From assembly GCA_030431255.1 (NCBI GenBank), contig JAUIJL010000006.1, positions 1 to 64,000 of the forward strand: a stretch of 64,000 nucleotides of DNA, read 5' to 3'. Shown here piece by piece: positions 26,043 through 35,923 of this stretch. Source of the stretch: Thermoanaerobaculia bacterium (GTDB lineage: Bacteria; Acidobacteriota; Thermoanaerobaculia; Multivoradales; J023). The position numbers were made by a program, and so were the translations under genes. The notes beneath the pieces are model-generated. The model worked only from the letters and a program-made list of their open reading frames with translations, was not told where the DNA came from and did not search any database. Position 1 is the stretch's first letter; every line of letters begins with the position of its first letter.

Positions 26043-28403
26043 GTGAGCAGAATTGTTCTACAAGGTTCCTTAGCCATTCTTTTCGGCCTGTTGACGGCCG
26101 CACCGCTCGCGGATCCCCGAATCGAGATCGTTCGGCTGCAGCTCGAGCTCGAGCCGGCCAAGGCCCTGCAACGGGTAGAAGGCAACCTAGGGTCCCAGCG
26201 AGCCAAAACCCTTGGGTTTCCCTATCTCAAGGGAAGGTTGTTGCTCGAGGAAGGCCGGCGCGCTGAAGCGGCCGACGCCTTCGCTGACGCGCTCTCGGAT
26301 TCTCCCAAGCTTCGCCCATGGGCAAGCTTTCATCTGGCAAAGATTCGCGAGGCCGAAGGGCGCTACGAGATCGCCGCCGGCCTGGCGGCAACCTTGCTCG
26401 GCTCCAAGCCCCCCACCACGTTGATCGGCCCCACCGTCGATCTTTTGCAACGGAGCCTGGCGGTGGCGGGAGACTGTCGGGTGCTCAAGGGCCTCGGCGG
26501 CCTTCGGCTCGAGGACGCGGATCGGCGGCGGCTACGGCTCGCCCAGGCGTCCTGCGCTCGACGGTCCGAGGACCTGCAAGAAGAACAAGTCCTGCTCGCG
26601 GAGCTGCTCAGGGAAAATCCAAGAGATGATCCGGCCATTGTGGCCGCAGAGCGTTTGTCCGAGCTTGTCGACCCGGAGGAAGCGGAAACTCGATGGTTGT
26701 TGGACATAGGCTCCGCCTACTACCACCACCGGGACTTCGAGAAGGCCGTGGCTCTGCTCGAACGGGCCCTGGCGCGGCCGGACATTCTCGCCGCCGGCAC
26801 CCCGGAGGGCCGACGATCTCGCAGGGCCGAGCACCCGATCCTGGACCACCGCTACGACCTCGGCCGTAGTTATTTTTGGCTCCGCCAGTACCGCAAAGCC
26901 GCGGCCGTCTTCGGCGGGCTGGCCGAGCAAGCCACTACCGACAGCTTCAAAGCCAAGGCCCTTTTTCAACAAGCTCGCTGCTTCGAGCTGGCCGGCTCCC
27001 TATTTGAGCCGAATTCAGAAACTGAGTTGGACGAGGCGACTCTTCGAGACTGGACCTCAGCTGCGGAGAGCTTCGCCGCGGTCACCCGCGCCAACCCAGA
27101 CAGCGGCTGGTCATCCGCCGCCTTGGTGGGCCGCTTGCGCTTGAGCTTCCTACTCGGCAAGACCACCGACGCCAACGCCGCTTTGGGGACGCTGAAACGA
27201 AGCGGTAGGGCCGAGAATTACAGTCGAGCCTTGATTTTCCTGGCCGCCTCGGATCTGGTCCGGGGGCGACACCAAAGCTCCAAGACCCATTTACAAGCCG
27301 TGCAGCGGGCCGGCCGAATTCCGGACCAGGAGCTGACCTATTGGCTCGGCCGCTCCGCCGAGCTCGACGGGCGACCCAAGGACGCCGTGGACGCCTACCT
27401 GGAAGTGGTGGCGAAGAACCCGTATCACCCCTTCGGCGAGGCCGCCCGAGCGCGTCTCGAGCTCGAGTCCCTACGTTCCCATGCCATCGAAGCCGGAGAG
27501 TGGCTTGCCGCCGGACCGGATCCCGCATCGCTCTACAAAGCGTGGCTGGTCTTCGGCCCGCGCGACCCTCGGGGCGAGACCGCCCATCGGGTGCTCATCG
27601 AAAAGCTGACGGCGGACGCCGAGACCAAGCCGTATATGACCATGTCCAGAGTACCGGTAGCGGACTGGCCCCTCTGGCAGCGTCCTTTGCTCCAGCCCGA
27701 AGAGCTCTTCCTCGGGCTCGGCTTGTTCCACGAGCCAGCGACTCCGGTGCTCCGACATTTTCCGATTGGGGAGCCGTCCCTCGCATTCACCGGCAGCTCG
27801 GTCTTGGCCGCCCGAGGGGCCACCCAACGCTCCCTCTACATCGCCGAAATCTTGCGCAAACGCATGCCCGACGAGCTTCCCGAGGAGCTTCTGCCCACTG
27901 CCTACCGCGAGCAGCTGTACCCCTTCCGCTACAGCTACTTGATCCTGCGCGAGGCCAGCAAGCAACAGGTCGACCCCTATTTGCTGGCCGGGCTGATCCG
28001 AGAAGAAAGCCGCTTCGACGCCGACGCGTTCTCCGGCGCCTCGGCGCGAGGCCTAACCCAATTTATCTTCCCCACGGCCCGGGAGATCGCCGAAAGGTTG
28101 GACATGAAACCCATCTCCCCGCGCGATATCCATCGACCTGAAGTGGCCGTTGCCCTGGGCGCGGGTTATCTTCGGCAGCTGGCCGAGGAGCTCGACGGCG
28201 ACTTATCCACCATGATCGCGGCCTACAACGCCGGGGAGCCCCAGGCGAATTTGTGGAAACGGTATTGCTATTCTGACGAGCCCGCCGAGTATTGGTCCAA
28301 GGTCGCCTTCCGGGAAACCCGAAACTACGTCCGCAAAGTGCTCACCAGCCGAGCCCACTACCGGCAGCTCTACGGCAAACCGGAGCCGGAGGATTCTCGG
28401 TAG
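26043..28403 (+). CDS. Soluble lytic murein transglycosylase
   Basis: 786 residues from GTG 26043. A signal peptide (GSLAILFGLLTAAPLA) is followed by a long alpha-helical superhelix with TPR-like units and a C-terminal SLT domain. The catalytic Glu is E655 in GLIREESRFDADA, followed by GLTQF, MIAAYNAGE and FRETRNYVRKV, the full goose-lysozyme-like Slt motif set. The length and architecture match the Slt70 group but with a longer helical arm. It acts in the periplasm, cleaving the MurNAc-GlcNAc bond with 1,6-anhydro product. Located just after murA. Confidence 0.92.
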   Translation: MSRIVLQGSLAILFGLLTAAPLADPRIEIVRLQLELEPAKALQRVEGNLGSQRAKTLGFPYLKGRLLLEEGRRAEAADAFADALSDSPKLRPWASFHLAKIREAEGRYEIAAGLAATLLGSKPPTTLIGPTVDLLQRSLAVAGDCRVLKGLGGLRLEDADRRRLRLAQASCARRSEDLQEEQVLLAELLRENPRDDPAIVAAERLSELVDPEEAETRWLLDIGSAYYHHRDFEKAVALLERALARPDILAAGTPEGRRSRRAEHPILDHRYDLGRSYFWLRQYRKAAAVFGGLAEQATTDSFKAKALFQQARCFELAGSLFEPNSETELDEATLRDWTSAAESFAAVTRANPDSGWSSAALVGRLRLSFLLGKTTDANAALGTLKRSGRAENYSRALIFLAASDLVRGRHQSSKTHLQAVQRAGRIPDQELTYWLGRSAELDGRPKDAVDAYLEVVAKNPYHPFGEAARARLELESLRSHAIEAGEWLAAGPDPASLYKAWLVFGPRDPRGETAHRVLIEKLTADAETKPYMTMSRVPVADWPLWQRPLLQPEELFLGLGLFHEPATPVLRHFPIGEPSLAFTGSSVLAARGATQRSLYIAEILRKRMPDELPEELLPTAYREQLYPFRYSYLILREASKQQVDPYLLAGLIREESRFDADAFSGASARGLTQFIFPTAREIAERLDMKPISPRDIHRPEVAVALGAGYLRQLAEELDGDLSTMIAAYNAGEPQANLWKRYCYSDEPAEYWSKVAFRETRNYVRKVLTSRAHYRQLYGKPEPEDSR

Positions 28404-28490
28404 CTAGGTCCCGAGCATAGGGACGATCCCTGTGATCGCCCATACCCGGGAAGCAGCGGCACGGAAAGAAAGCGGAGACTGTTGGGCGCC

Positions 28491-31400
28491 CTATTCCACA
28501 GCCCGTAGCTTGCGGCGTTTCGGGCGACGGCGGCGGGGTTTGGCCAGGGCTTTCCAAGGTGGGTCCGGAGATCTCAAATAAACTTCCAGCTCGTCGGAGG
28601 CAAGGGGCGCGCTGACCACATATCCCTGCGCGCGCCGGCAGCCTTCATTGCGCAATACCTCCAGCTGCTCCTCGGTCTCGACCCCTTCCGCGACCACATC
28701 GAGCCCCAGACCCCCGGCCATGGCCAGAATGGTCTTCGGCACCGTCGCCTGATCTTCGGAGATCGCACGCACGAACGAGCCGTCGATCTTGAGCTCGTCG
28801 ATGGGCATGTCGCGAAGCCGCCCCAACGAGGAATAACCCGTCCCGAAATCGTCGAGGGAAAGGCGCACGTCCAGCGCCTTCAAATCGGCAAGCTTTTGCT
28901 GCCGTTCCTCGGAATCGTCCATCACGATCTCTTCGGTCAGCTCCAAGGTCAGGCGGGACGGCTGGATACCTGTATCGGCGAGTATTTGCTTGAGAACCTG
29001 CACAAAGTCCTCCTGGAAGAGCAGGGTCGGCGAAATATTCACCGACATCTCCAAGTCGAGATCCGTCTCCACCCACTGCACGCATTGCTCACAGGCTCGG
29101 CGCACGACCCACAGCCCGATCGGAAGGATCAAACCGGTCTCCTCGGCCACGGTCAAGAAATCCCCGGGCGTCAACACTTGGCCGTCAGCCTGAGGCCAGC
29201 GCACCATGGCTTCCACGCCGCTGACCATCCCCGTGTCGAGATCGAGCTTGGGCTGAAAATAGAGGGTCAGCTCTTCGTTCTGATGGGCACGGCGAAGGCG
29301 GTTGTCCAAGCTCATCCGCGCCAGAGCGCGAGCGCTCATCTCTTGATCGTAGAAGCTGTAGCGGTTACGACCGGCCGCCTTGGCCTCGTACATGGCCGTG
29401 TCGGCGTGTTTCAGCAAGGTCTGAGCGTCGAGGCCGTCGCCCGGGAAGACGCTGATTCCCAGACTGGTGGACACCGTCAGATCTTGGCCCTCGAGGTGGA
29501 ACGGAGGGTGGAAGGCATCCAGAATACGTTCCGCCACAGCGACCACCGAGTCGATGTGGTCCACTCCCTCGAGCAATACGATCAGCTCGTCGCCCCCGAG
29601 GCGAGCCACCAGGTCGTTTTGACGCACCGAGCTGAGCAAGCGCTGGGCGGCTTCCTGCAACAGGAGGTCGCCGACCCCATGTCCCAGGGTATCGTTGACC
29701 TGCTTGAATTGGTCCAAGTCGCCGAAAATCAGCGCCAGCTTGCTCTCTTGTTTCTCCGCGCTTTCAAGCGCCGCTTCAAGCTTCTGTTGGAAGAAGCTGC
29801 GGTTGGGCAAATCCGTCAGCACATCGTAGTTGGCCAGATAGAGCAGCTCTTCCTCAGCCGCCTTACGGTGGGTGATGTCAGTGGCCACGAGCACGAAATG
29901 ACTCACCCGACGGCGGCTGTCGAGCATCGACTTGAAGCTCATCCATACGATCAGCTCATCGGCGTCCAGCTCGTCGGCTTCCACACGCCGGAACCGAATT
30001 TCGCCTTCCCACGAGCCGCGGGTGGCCATCGCGTGGCGAATTCGACGATTTTGGCTCGCGTTTTCCTCCGGCTCCAGATGAGCGATGGGTCGACCGACCA
30101 GATCCTCTTTGGAGCGACCGGTCATCCGGCAGAAGGCCGGGTTCACCACCTTGATCGAGCCTTCGGGGTCCAGCACCACCACACCTTCGTCCACAGACTC
30201 AAAGACCGTCGACCACAAACGAAGCTCACTCTCCAGCTGCTTCTGGGCGGTCATATCCTTGAAGGTTCCCGCCAACCGAACCGCATGGCCTTCTTCGTCG
30301 CGCTCGACCGCATTGCCCCGATCCAAGATCCAACGCCACTTGCCGGCTCGATCTCGCATGCGGTACTCGAGCTCGAAACGATCTCCGCCGCGACCCCTGA
30401 GCTGGGCATCCATGGTGCGCTCCACCCGGGAAAGGTCGTCCGGGTGCACGATCATCTCCAAGAGGTCTTTGCCCACCGGCAGGTCTTGGGTGTCGTAGCC
30501 CAGCATTTCCGCCAAGTGGCTGCGGTAGATCTCGCCGCTGGCGATATCCCAATCCCAGACCCCGTCACCACTTCCCAATAGGGCCAGATTCATCCGACGC
30601 TCGCTGTCCCGAATGCGTTGGTTGACCTGCTCCCGCTCCTCCGCGCGGCGACGGCGGTAACGCAACACACCGGAAAGCAGCATTACCGCCAACACCGCGT
30701 AGGAAAACCGCGCGCCCGGGCTCAGCCAGGGCGGCGATTGCACCGTGAAGGCAACGGACTGCCCTTCCTCGTTCCAGATGCCGTCACCGTTGGACCCGCG
30801 GATGTGCAACACATAGTCGCCCGGGTCTAGGTGGGACAGGGTCAACGAGCTCTTCGTCCCCATATCCCGCCATTGGTCGTCGACACCTTCGAGCCGATAG
30901 GCATATCGATTCGATGGGCTGTGGGTGAAATCCAAGGCCGCGAAATCGAAAGAGATGAACGGCTCGCCGTAGGGGACCGTGACCTCTCGCGCCCGCCAGA
31001 CCGGCCCTTCGTGCTCCACCGGCCCCGCCAAGGTGGCGATGCGGGTGAAGACCACCGGCGGCTTGAACGGATTTTGGCGGATCTCCTCGGGCAAAAAGAC
31101 GTTGTATCCCCGAACCCCACCGAAGTAGAGCCGACCGTCGGCGGCTCTCAAGGCGGCGGCACCGTTGAATTCCAGATCTTGCAAACCGTCGTGCAGGTCG
31201 AAGTTGGCGAATTCTCGGGTCGCTGGATCAAAGCGGCTCAGGCCCCGGTTGGTGGACAGCCACAAACGCCCTTCGCGGTCTTCCAAGATGGCGTAAACCG
31301 TGTTGTTGGGCAGGCCGTCGGCCTCGGTGAAGTGGGTGAAGCCACGATTGTTGGTGCTGGTCACCGGCGGTGCCAACACCCGATCCGCCGGCAGACGATT

Positions 31401-33197
31401 GAGCCCCGCATCGGTCCCGACCCACAAATTGCCGAGCCGGTCCTGGTAGATGTGGCGGACGATGTCGCCGAGCAAGCTGGTGCGGTCGGTGGGGTCGTGG
31501 CGGTAGGTGTGGAAACGCCCGTCGGCCGTACGCCTCGAAAGACCGTCGGCGGTGCCGATCCACAGCTGGCTGCGCTGATCCTTGAACAGAAATAGCGTCA
31601 GATCACTGACCAAATTGAACGGATGGTCGGGATCGTGACGAAAGTGCTCGAAACGCGACTCGCCCCGGGATTGTCTCGACAAACCGCCACCGAAGTGGGC
31701 GATCCAAACCCTTCCGGCTTCGTCCTGGATCATGCTGCGAATGCTGCCCGGCCCCAAGCTTTGGGGTTCTCCCGGTTGGTGGCGAAATACCTCCACGTCG
31801 GCCTCGGCGGTAGCGGTCCACCGATAGAGCGCCTCATCTCCACCGATCCACAAACGATCGTCCCGATCCTCGAACATCGACCAAACCCGCGCTTCGGGCA
31901 ATGGGCCGCCGCCCCCGAGACCCGCATCTCGGAACGCTTTCGGCGCTTCGAATCGATCTGAGCCGAGCGATTTCTTCACCACACCGCCACCGTCGGTGGC
32001 GATCCACAGCTCCCCACGCTGGTCCTGGTGGAACGCTCGCACCACATTGCTCGGCAGCGAATTCTCGACTACCTGGCCCGAGCCGTCGAACCGGCTGCGC
32101 ACAGTGATAAAGCGCGAGCGCGTGTTGATGATCGTGATCCCACCAATGGCCGAGCCGACCCAAATCAAACCGCTGTGGTCTTCCATCAACGCCCGAACAT
32201 GGTTGTTGGCCAGGCTGTTGGGATCCTCGACCCGATGCTTGAAGTGCACGAAACCCTCGGACTCTTCTTGCCACAGATCCAAGCCGGACCGGGTCCCAAC
32301 CCACAGACGGTCGGAGCTGTCGACCAGCAAGGTCTCCACCTGATCATGGGTCAGGCTGCTCGGATCCGATGGATCGTGGCGATGGAAGATCGGGCTTTGT
32401 CCCGGAGCATCGACCCGGGCCAAGCCGGCCCCTTCCAAACCCACCCACAGGCGTCCCGAGCCATCGGTGGTGATCGAGCGAACGGAACGTGCCTGGGGTG
32501 AGCTGCCCAAGGGAATGGGCTCGAGCCGGCCTTCGGGGCTCATCCGAGCCAAACCGGCATCCTTGAAGCCGATCCACAAAGCACCGCTTCGGTCCAGGTG
32601 AAGGGCTTGGATCTGATTGCTGGGCAGGGCGGGACGGCTGCGAGTATCGAAAACCGTTGGGGTTTGTCGGTCGGGGGGCAGCTTGATCAGACCCGCGCCC
32701 AAGGTGCCGGCCCAAACAAAACCGCGCTCGTCTTCCGCCAGAGCGGTGAGATTCCAACGATCTCCAGAGGGCGGACCATGGCCGATGAGCTCTCCCGACT
32801 CCGCGTCGAGCTGGTCCAAACCGCCGAAGGTACCCACCCACAGATCGCCGGCAGCATCTTCGAGCAGAGCCTGCACCATGCCGTGGGAAAGACTTTCCGT
32901 GCTGGAGGGATCAGGACGGTAAGACTCGAATCGATACCCGTCGTATCGTTGAAGACCGTCTTGACAGCCCAACCAAACAAAACCTTGGCGGTCTTGCAGC
33001 AAGGCATACACCGAGCTCTGGGCGAGACCGTCCGAGGCCGAGATGCGTTGGGTTCGATAGCGGCTTGTTTCGGTCGGCGTCGGATCGAACGCCTTGGCCC
33101 CGGGGTCGGGAACCGTGGCCGGCGAGCCGGTGGCCGTCAGCAGCGCGCAGAGGATGAAGGTAAGGGGAGTGGAGGCTTTCAACAGAAGTGGATCCAA
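28491..33197 (-). CDS. Double-propeller sensor with PAS, GGDEF and EAL domains
   Basis: 1568 residues from TTG 33197 (no ATG; an in-frame stop lies just upstream). Signal peptide, then about 13 LWVGT/LWIGT-type blades forming two probable seven-bladed propellers (to about residue 720), a Y_Y_Y domain (NRYAYRLEGVDDQWRDMG), one membrane helix (about 830-850) with an RYRRRRAEE stop-transfer, two PAS domains, GGDEF and EAL. The GGDEF core reads RLGGDELIVLL, with Leu in place of Phe. The EAL motif reads VEAMVRW, but the other metal ligands (VNIS, LELTEE, LDDFGTGYSSL, IDELKID, VAEGVE) are intact. It probably couples an extracytoplasmic ligand to c-di-GMP hydrolysis, possibly with a regulatory GGDEF. 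Confidence 0.9.
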   Translation of the reverse strand: MDPLLLKASTPLTFILCALLTATGSPATVPDPGAKAFDPTPTETSRYRTQRISASDGLAQSSVYALLQDRQGFVWLGCQDGLQRYDGYRFESYRPDPSSTESLSHGMVQALLEDAAGDLWVGTFGGLDQLDAESGELIGHGPPSGDRWNLTALAEDERGFVWAGTLGAGLIKLPPDRQTPTVFDTRSRPALPSNQIQALHLDRSGALWIGFKDAGLARMSPEGRLEPIPLGSSPQARSVRSITTDGSGRLWVGLEGAGLARVDAPGQSPIFHRHDPSDPSSLTHDQVETLLVDSSDRLWVGTRSGLDLWQEESEGFVHFKHRVEDPNSLANNHVRALMEDHSGLIWVGSAIGGITIINTRSRFITVRSRFDGSGQVVENSLPSNVVRAFHQDQRGELWIATDGGGVVKKSLGSDRFEAPKAFRDAGLGGGGPLPEARVWSMFEDRDDRLWIGGDEALYRWTATAEADVEVFRHQPGEPQSLGPGSIRSMIQDEAGRVWIAHFGGGLSRQSRGESRFEHFRHDPDHPFNLVSDLTLFLFKDQRSQLWIGTADGLSRRTADGRFHTYRHDPTDRTSLLGDIVRHIYQDRLGNLWVGTDAGLNRLPADRVLAPPVTSTNNRGFTHFTEADGLPNNTVYAILEDREGRLWLSTNRGLSRFDPATREFANFDLHDGLQDLEFNGAAALRAADGRLYFGGVRGYNVFLPEEIRQNPFKPPVVFTRIATLAGPVEHEGPVWRAREVTVPYGEPFISFDFAALDFTHSPSNRYAYRLEGVDDQWRDMGTKSSLTLSHLDPGDYVLHIRGSNGDGIWNEEGQSVAFTVQSPPWLSPGARFSYAVLAVMLLSGVLRYRRRRAEEREQVNQRIRDSERRMNLALLGSGDGVWDWDIASGEIYRSHLAEMLGYDTQDLPVGKDLLEMIVHPDDLSRVERTMDAQLRGRGGDRFELEYRMRDRAGKWRWILDRGNAVERDEEGHAVRLAGTFKDMTAQKQLESELRLWSTVFESVDEGVVVLDPEGSIKVVNPAFCRMTGRSKEDLVGRPIAHLEPEENASQNRRIRHAMATRGSWEGEIRFRRVEADELDADELIVWMSFKSMLDSRRRVSHFVLVATDITHRKAAEEELLYLANYDVLTDLPNRSFFQQKLEAALESAEKQESKLALIFGDLDQFKQVNDTLGHGVGDLLLQEAAQRLLSSVRQNDLVARLGGDELIVLLEGVDHIDSVVAVAERILDAFHPPFHLEGQDLTVSTSLGISVFPGDGLDAQTLLKHADTAMYEAKAAGRNRYSFYDQEMSARALARMSLDNRLRRAHQNEELTLYFQPKLDLDTGMVSGVEAMVRWPQADGQVLTPGDFLTVAEETGLILPIGLWVVRRACEQCVQWVETDLDLEMSVNISPTLLFQEDFVQVLKQILADTGIQPSRLTLELTEEIVMDDSEERQQKLADLKALDVRLSLDDFGTGYSSLGRLRDMPIDELKIDGSFVRAISEDQATVPKTILAMAGGLGLDVVAEGVETEEQLEVLRNEGCRRAQGYVVSAPLASDELEVYLRSPDPPWKALAKPRRRRPKRRKLRAVE

Positions 33198-33385
33198 ACG
33201 GGTATTTTCGCCTATTCAACGGCCGCCGAGCCTCCCAAAATGGGCCTGTCGTTCAAAGAGACCTATGGGCTCCGGGTCCCACGAGACGCTCAGCTCAGGC
33301 AGAAAAGAATCGAAGGGATCAACTATTATGTCACTTCTCCCTAGAAGCCAGTAACGGGAATGGCATCCCTTCCTCTGCGCAAATC

Positions 33386-33410
33386 GGCCCTTGCCACTTC
33401 CACAAGGGCC
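33386..33410. repeat. Hairpin in the phosphorylase-sensor intergenic region
   Basis: Perfect 8-bp arms ggcccttg / caagggcc with a 9-base loop. No T-run on either side, so an intrinsic terminator is not certain. It could stabilise the 3' end of the glucan phosphorylase transcript. Confidence 0.4.
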
Positions 33411-33433
33411 CAATTCGCACAATTGCCTCCAAG

Positions 33434-33468
33434 TTGATCACCCCTCTGCAGCTTTTTGATCACCCCTC
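33434..33468. repeat. 13-bp direct repeat at the end of the phosphorylase gene
   Basis: ttgatcacccctc occurs at 33434-33446 and 33456-33468. The second copy spans the phosphorylase stop codon. A partial duplication is the simplest explanation. Confidence 0.6.
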
Positions 33469-35628
33469 GCCGCGGTCGGCAGCGGGCAAATAGGCCAGCT
33501 CGACATAGTCCCGAACCATTCGAGTCGCCGAAAAATCCGAGGTCAACGTCGCCATCGAGCTTTTCATCCGCTGGATCCACTCCACGGGCAAATTCTTGTC
33601 GTCGCGATCGTAGAACATCGGAATGATTTCCTTCTCCAAGATGTCGTAGAGGGATTCCACATCTTCCTGATCCTGAATCCCCTCGTCGTCGTATTTCTTG
33701 TCGGAACCGATCACCCAGCCGTTCTTTCCGTCGAAGCCTTCCGGCCACCAGCCATCGGAAATGCTGAAGTTGAGCCCTCCGTTCATCGCCACTTTCTGGC
33801 CGCTGGTACCGCTGGCCTCCATCGGGCGGCGCGGGGTGTTCAGCCAAACGTCGGAACCCTGGGTCAGCATGCGACCCATGCGCATGTCGTAATTTTCCAG
33901 CAGGATCACCCGTCCGCGGAACGGATCGCTTTTCGACAGCTCGAAGATCTTCTTGATCAGGTCCTGTCCCGGTCGATCGGCGGGGTGGGCCTTGCCGGCG
34001 AACACCAGCTGCACCGGCCGATCGGCATTGCAGAGCAAGGCCTGGAGACGCTCGATATTGGAGAAGATCAAGCTGGCCCGTTTGTAGGTGGCGAATCGGC
34101 GGGCGAAACCCAGGGTCAAGGCGTGGTCGTCGAAAATACCGTTCACCGCTCGCAGCTCGTCGGGCGACGCGCCGTGGCGGGCGTATTGCTCCCGCAGCCG
34201 GGATCGAATAAAACGCCCGAGACGCTTCTTCTGCGCCACGTGGGTCTGCCAGATGTCGTGATCGGAGATGCCGTGGATCGCCTCCCAGCCCTCGGAAGAC
34301 AACAGCCGAGCCTCCCAATGCTCGTCGAGCTTGCGACGCAACAGCTTTTGGGTCTCACGGCCCAGCCAGGTCCGAGCGTGCACGCCGTTGGTCAAACCCA
34401 CGATCGGTTGATCACCGGCGTCCGGCGGAAAGAGGTGGCGCCACATGTCGCTGGCCACCTCGCCGTTGAGCTTGCTCACCCCGTTCCACCAGCTGGAGGT
34501 GCGGATGGCCAGCGCGGTGAGATTGAATTGACCGTCGTCGGCGTGGGCCTTGCCCAAGGCGATCAGCTCGTCTTGGGTGACGCCGGTCTCGCCGCACCAG
34601 GCGGAGAAATATTTGGTTACCAAAGCCGGATCGAATTGCTCGTTGCCTGCGGGCACCGGCGTGTGGGTGGTGAAGACCGCATTACGCTTGAGATCCTCGA
34701 GGGCCTTATAGGGGCTCATTCCGCGATCCCGGATCCGCCGTCGCAGCCTCTCGAGCTGCGAGAACACGCTGTGCCCTTCGTTGAGATGCCAGGCCGACGG
34801 CTTCACACCGATTGCGTCGATGGCCTTCGCCCCTCCGATCCCCAGCACGACCTCTTGGATCAACCGCATCTCCCGGCCGCGGACGTAGAGCTGGTTGGTG
34901 ATCGGCCGGTCCGAGGGGTCGTTGTCGAGCAAGTCGGTGTCGAGCAGGATCAGGGGAATCCGACCCACTTGCGCCAGCCACAGCTTGACCTTGAGGGTGC
35001 GTCCCGGCAGCGGCACCTCGACAAAGACCTCGCGCCCCGCCGGCGTGGCCACCGGACGGACCGGCAAACGGGTGAAATCGAATTCCGGATAGTTGTGCTG
35101 TTGGAATCCCTCGGCGTCGATCGCCTGGGTGAAATAACCCCGTCGATAGAGCAAACCGACGGCGACGAACGGCAGGCCGAGGTCGCTTGCGCTCTTGCAA
35201 TGGTCGCCGGAAAGCACGCCGAGGCCCCCGGAATAGATCGCCAGGGTTTGGTGCAGCCCATATTCCATGGACAAATAGGCCACTGGCGCGCTCAGCTTGC
35301 CGCCGTGGCTTTGGTCGAACCAGGTGCCGTTTCGCTCCAACATATAGTCTTCGTAGCGCTCCACCAGCTCGTGGTAGCGGGTCTGAAAGGACTCGTCTTC
35401 GAGCAGCGGATACCAATGGCGCGGATCGACGTTGATCAACAGCTCCACCGGGTTGCGGTAGTGGCTCCACTTGGCGGAATCGACGGCGGCAAATAGATCT
35501 CGTGCTTCCGGAGTCCACGACCACCACAAGTTGTAGGCAATCTCATAGAGCCGCTCGAATTCCCTGGGCAGCTCGAGCTCGCTGACCGGCAAAGTAGGGA
35601 TTTTCGGCATTGGGCACGAATTCGTCAT
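33460..35628 (-). CDS. glgP: Alpha-glucan (glycogen/maltodextrin) phosphorylase
   Basis: 722 residues from ATG 35628 (GGAGG 6 bases upstream). The open frame extends 85 codons further, but that stretch has low-quality composition and overlaps the divergent promoter region. It is a GT35 enzyme of the shorter Thermotoga/archaeal type with an N-terminal DUF3417-like part (YNLWWSWTPEARDLF). The PLP-binding lysine lies in EASGTSGQKVAMNGGLNFSISDGW, and phosphate/glucan contacts are visible in GLGVLSGDHCKSASDLG, WHLNEGHSVF and FARRFATYKRASL. Releases glucose-1-phosphate from storage glucan in the cytosol. Divergent from the aldehyde dehydrogenase gene. Confidence 0.93.
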   Translation of the reverse strand: MTNSCPMPKIPTLPVSELELPREFERLYEIAYNLWWSWTPEARDLFAAVDSAKWSHYRNPVELLINVDPRHWYPLLEDESFQTRYHELVERYEDYMLERNGTWFDQSHGGKLSAPVAYLSMEYGLHQTLAIYSGGLGVLSGDHCKSASDLGLPFVAVGLLYRRGYFTQAIDAEGFQQHNYPEFDFTRLPVRPVATPAGREVFVEVPLPGRTLKVKLWLAQVGRIPLILLDTDLLDNDPSDRPITNQLYVRGREMRLIQEVVLGIGGAKAIDAIGVKPSAWHLNEGHSVFSQLERLRRRIRDRGMSPYKALEDLKRNAVFTTHTPVPAGNEQFDPALVTKYFSAWCGETGVTQDELIALGKAHADDGQFNLTALAIRTSSWWNGVSKLNGEVASDMWRHLFPPDAGDQPIVGLTNGVHARTWLGRETQKLLRRKLDEHWEARLLSSEGWEAIHGISDHDIWQTHVAQKKRLGRFIRSRLREQYARHGASPDELRAVNGIFDDHALTLGFARRFATYKRASLIFSNIERLQALLCNADRPVQLVFAGKAHPADRPGQDLIKKIFELSKSDPFRGRVILLENYDMRMGRMLTQGSDVWLNTPRRPMEASGTSGQKVAMNGGLNFSISDGWWPEGFDGKNGWVIGSDKKYDDEGIQDQEDVESLYDILEKEIIPMFYDRDDKNLPVEWIQRMKSSMATLTSDFSATRMVRDYVELAYLPAADRGEG

Positions 35629-35923
35629 CGGGGAGCCTCCAGAAAGACCCTGCGGTGATGTAGAGGGCGGTGCAGAGCGCAGGGTCGAGCACGATAGATC
35701 GAGATCCGGTGTTTTACCACAAGCGACCATGGATTTGGAGGTATGCCGGCAGGAAAGCTGGACACGTCCAACTCTTGTCCAAGTACCATTCCGTCCACGG
35801 CACACGGCATCCTCTGAGCAACCAGCCTGCCGCGGCGCGGCATTTGTGGTAGCTTTCCACCATAGATACTCAGACCGCGACACTCGCTCGAGCCCGTCTC
35901 ACCGCCGAATTCAGGAGAGCCCT

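Noticed and set aside
28896-30581. 561-codon plus-strand open frame
   Set aside because: Lies exactly antisense to the GGDEF/EAL gene; no domain recognised and composition is that of a high-GC shadow frame.
33985-35496. 503-codon plus-strand open frame
   Set aside because: Antisense to the glucan phosphorylase, which has full family motifs.
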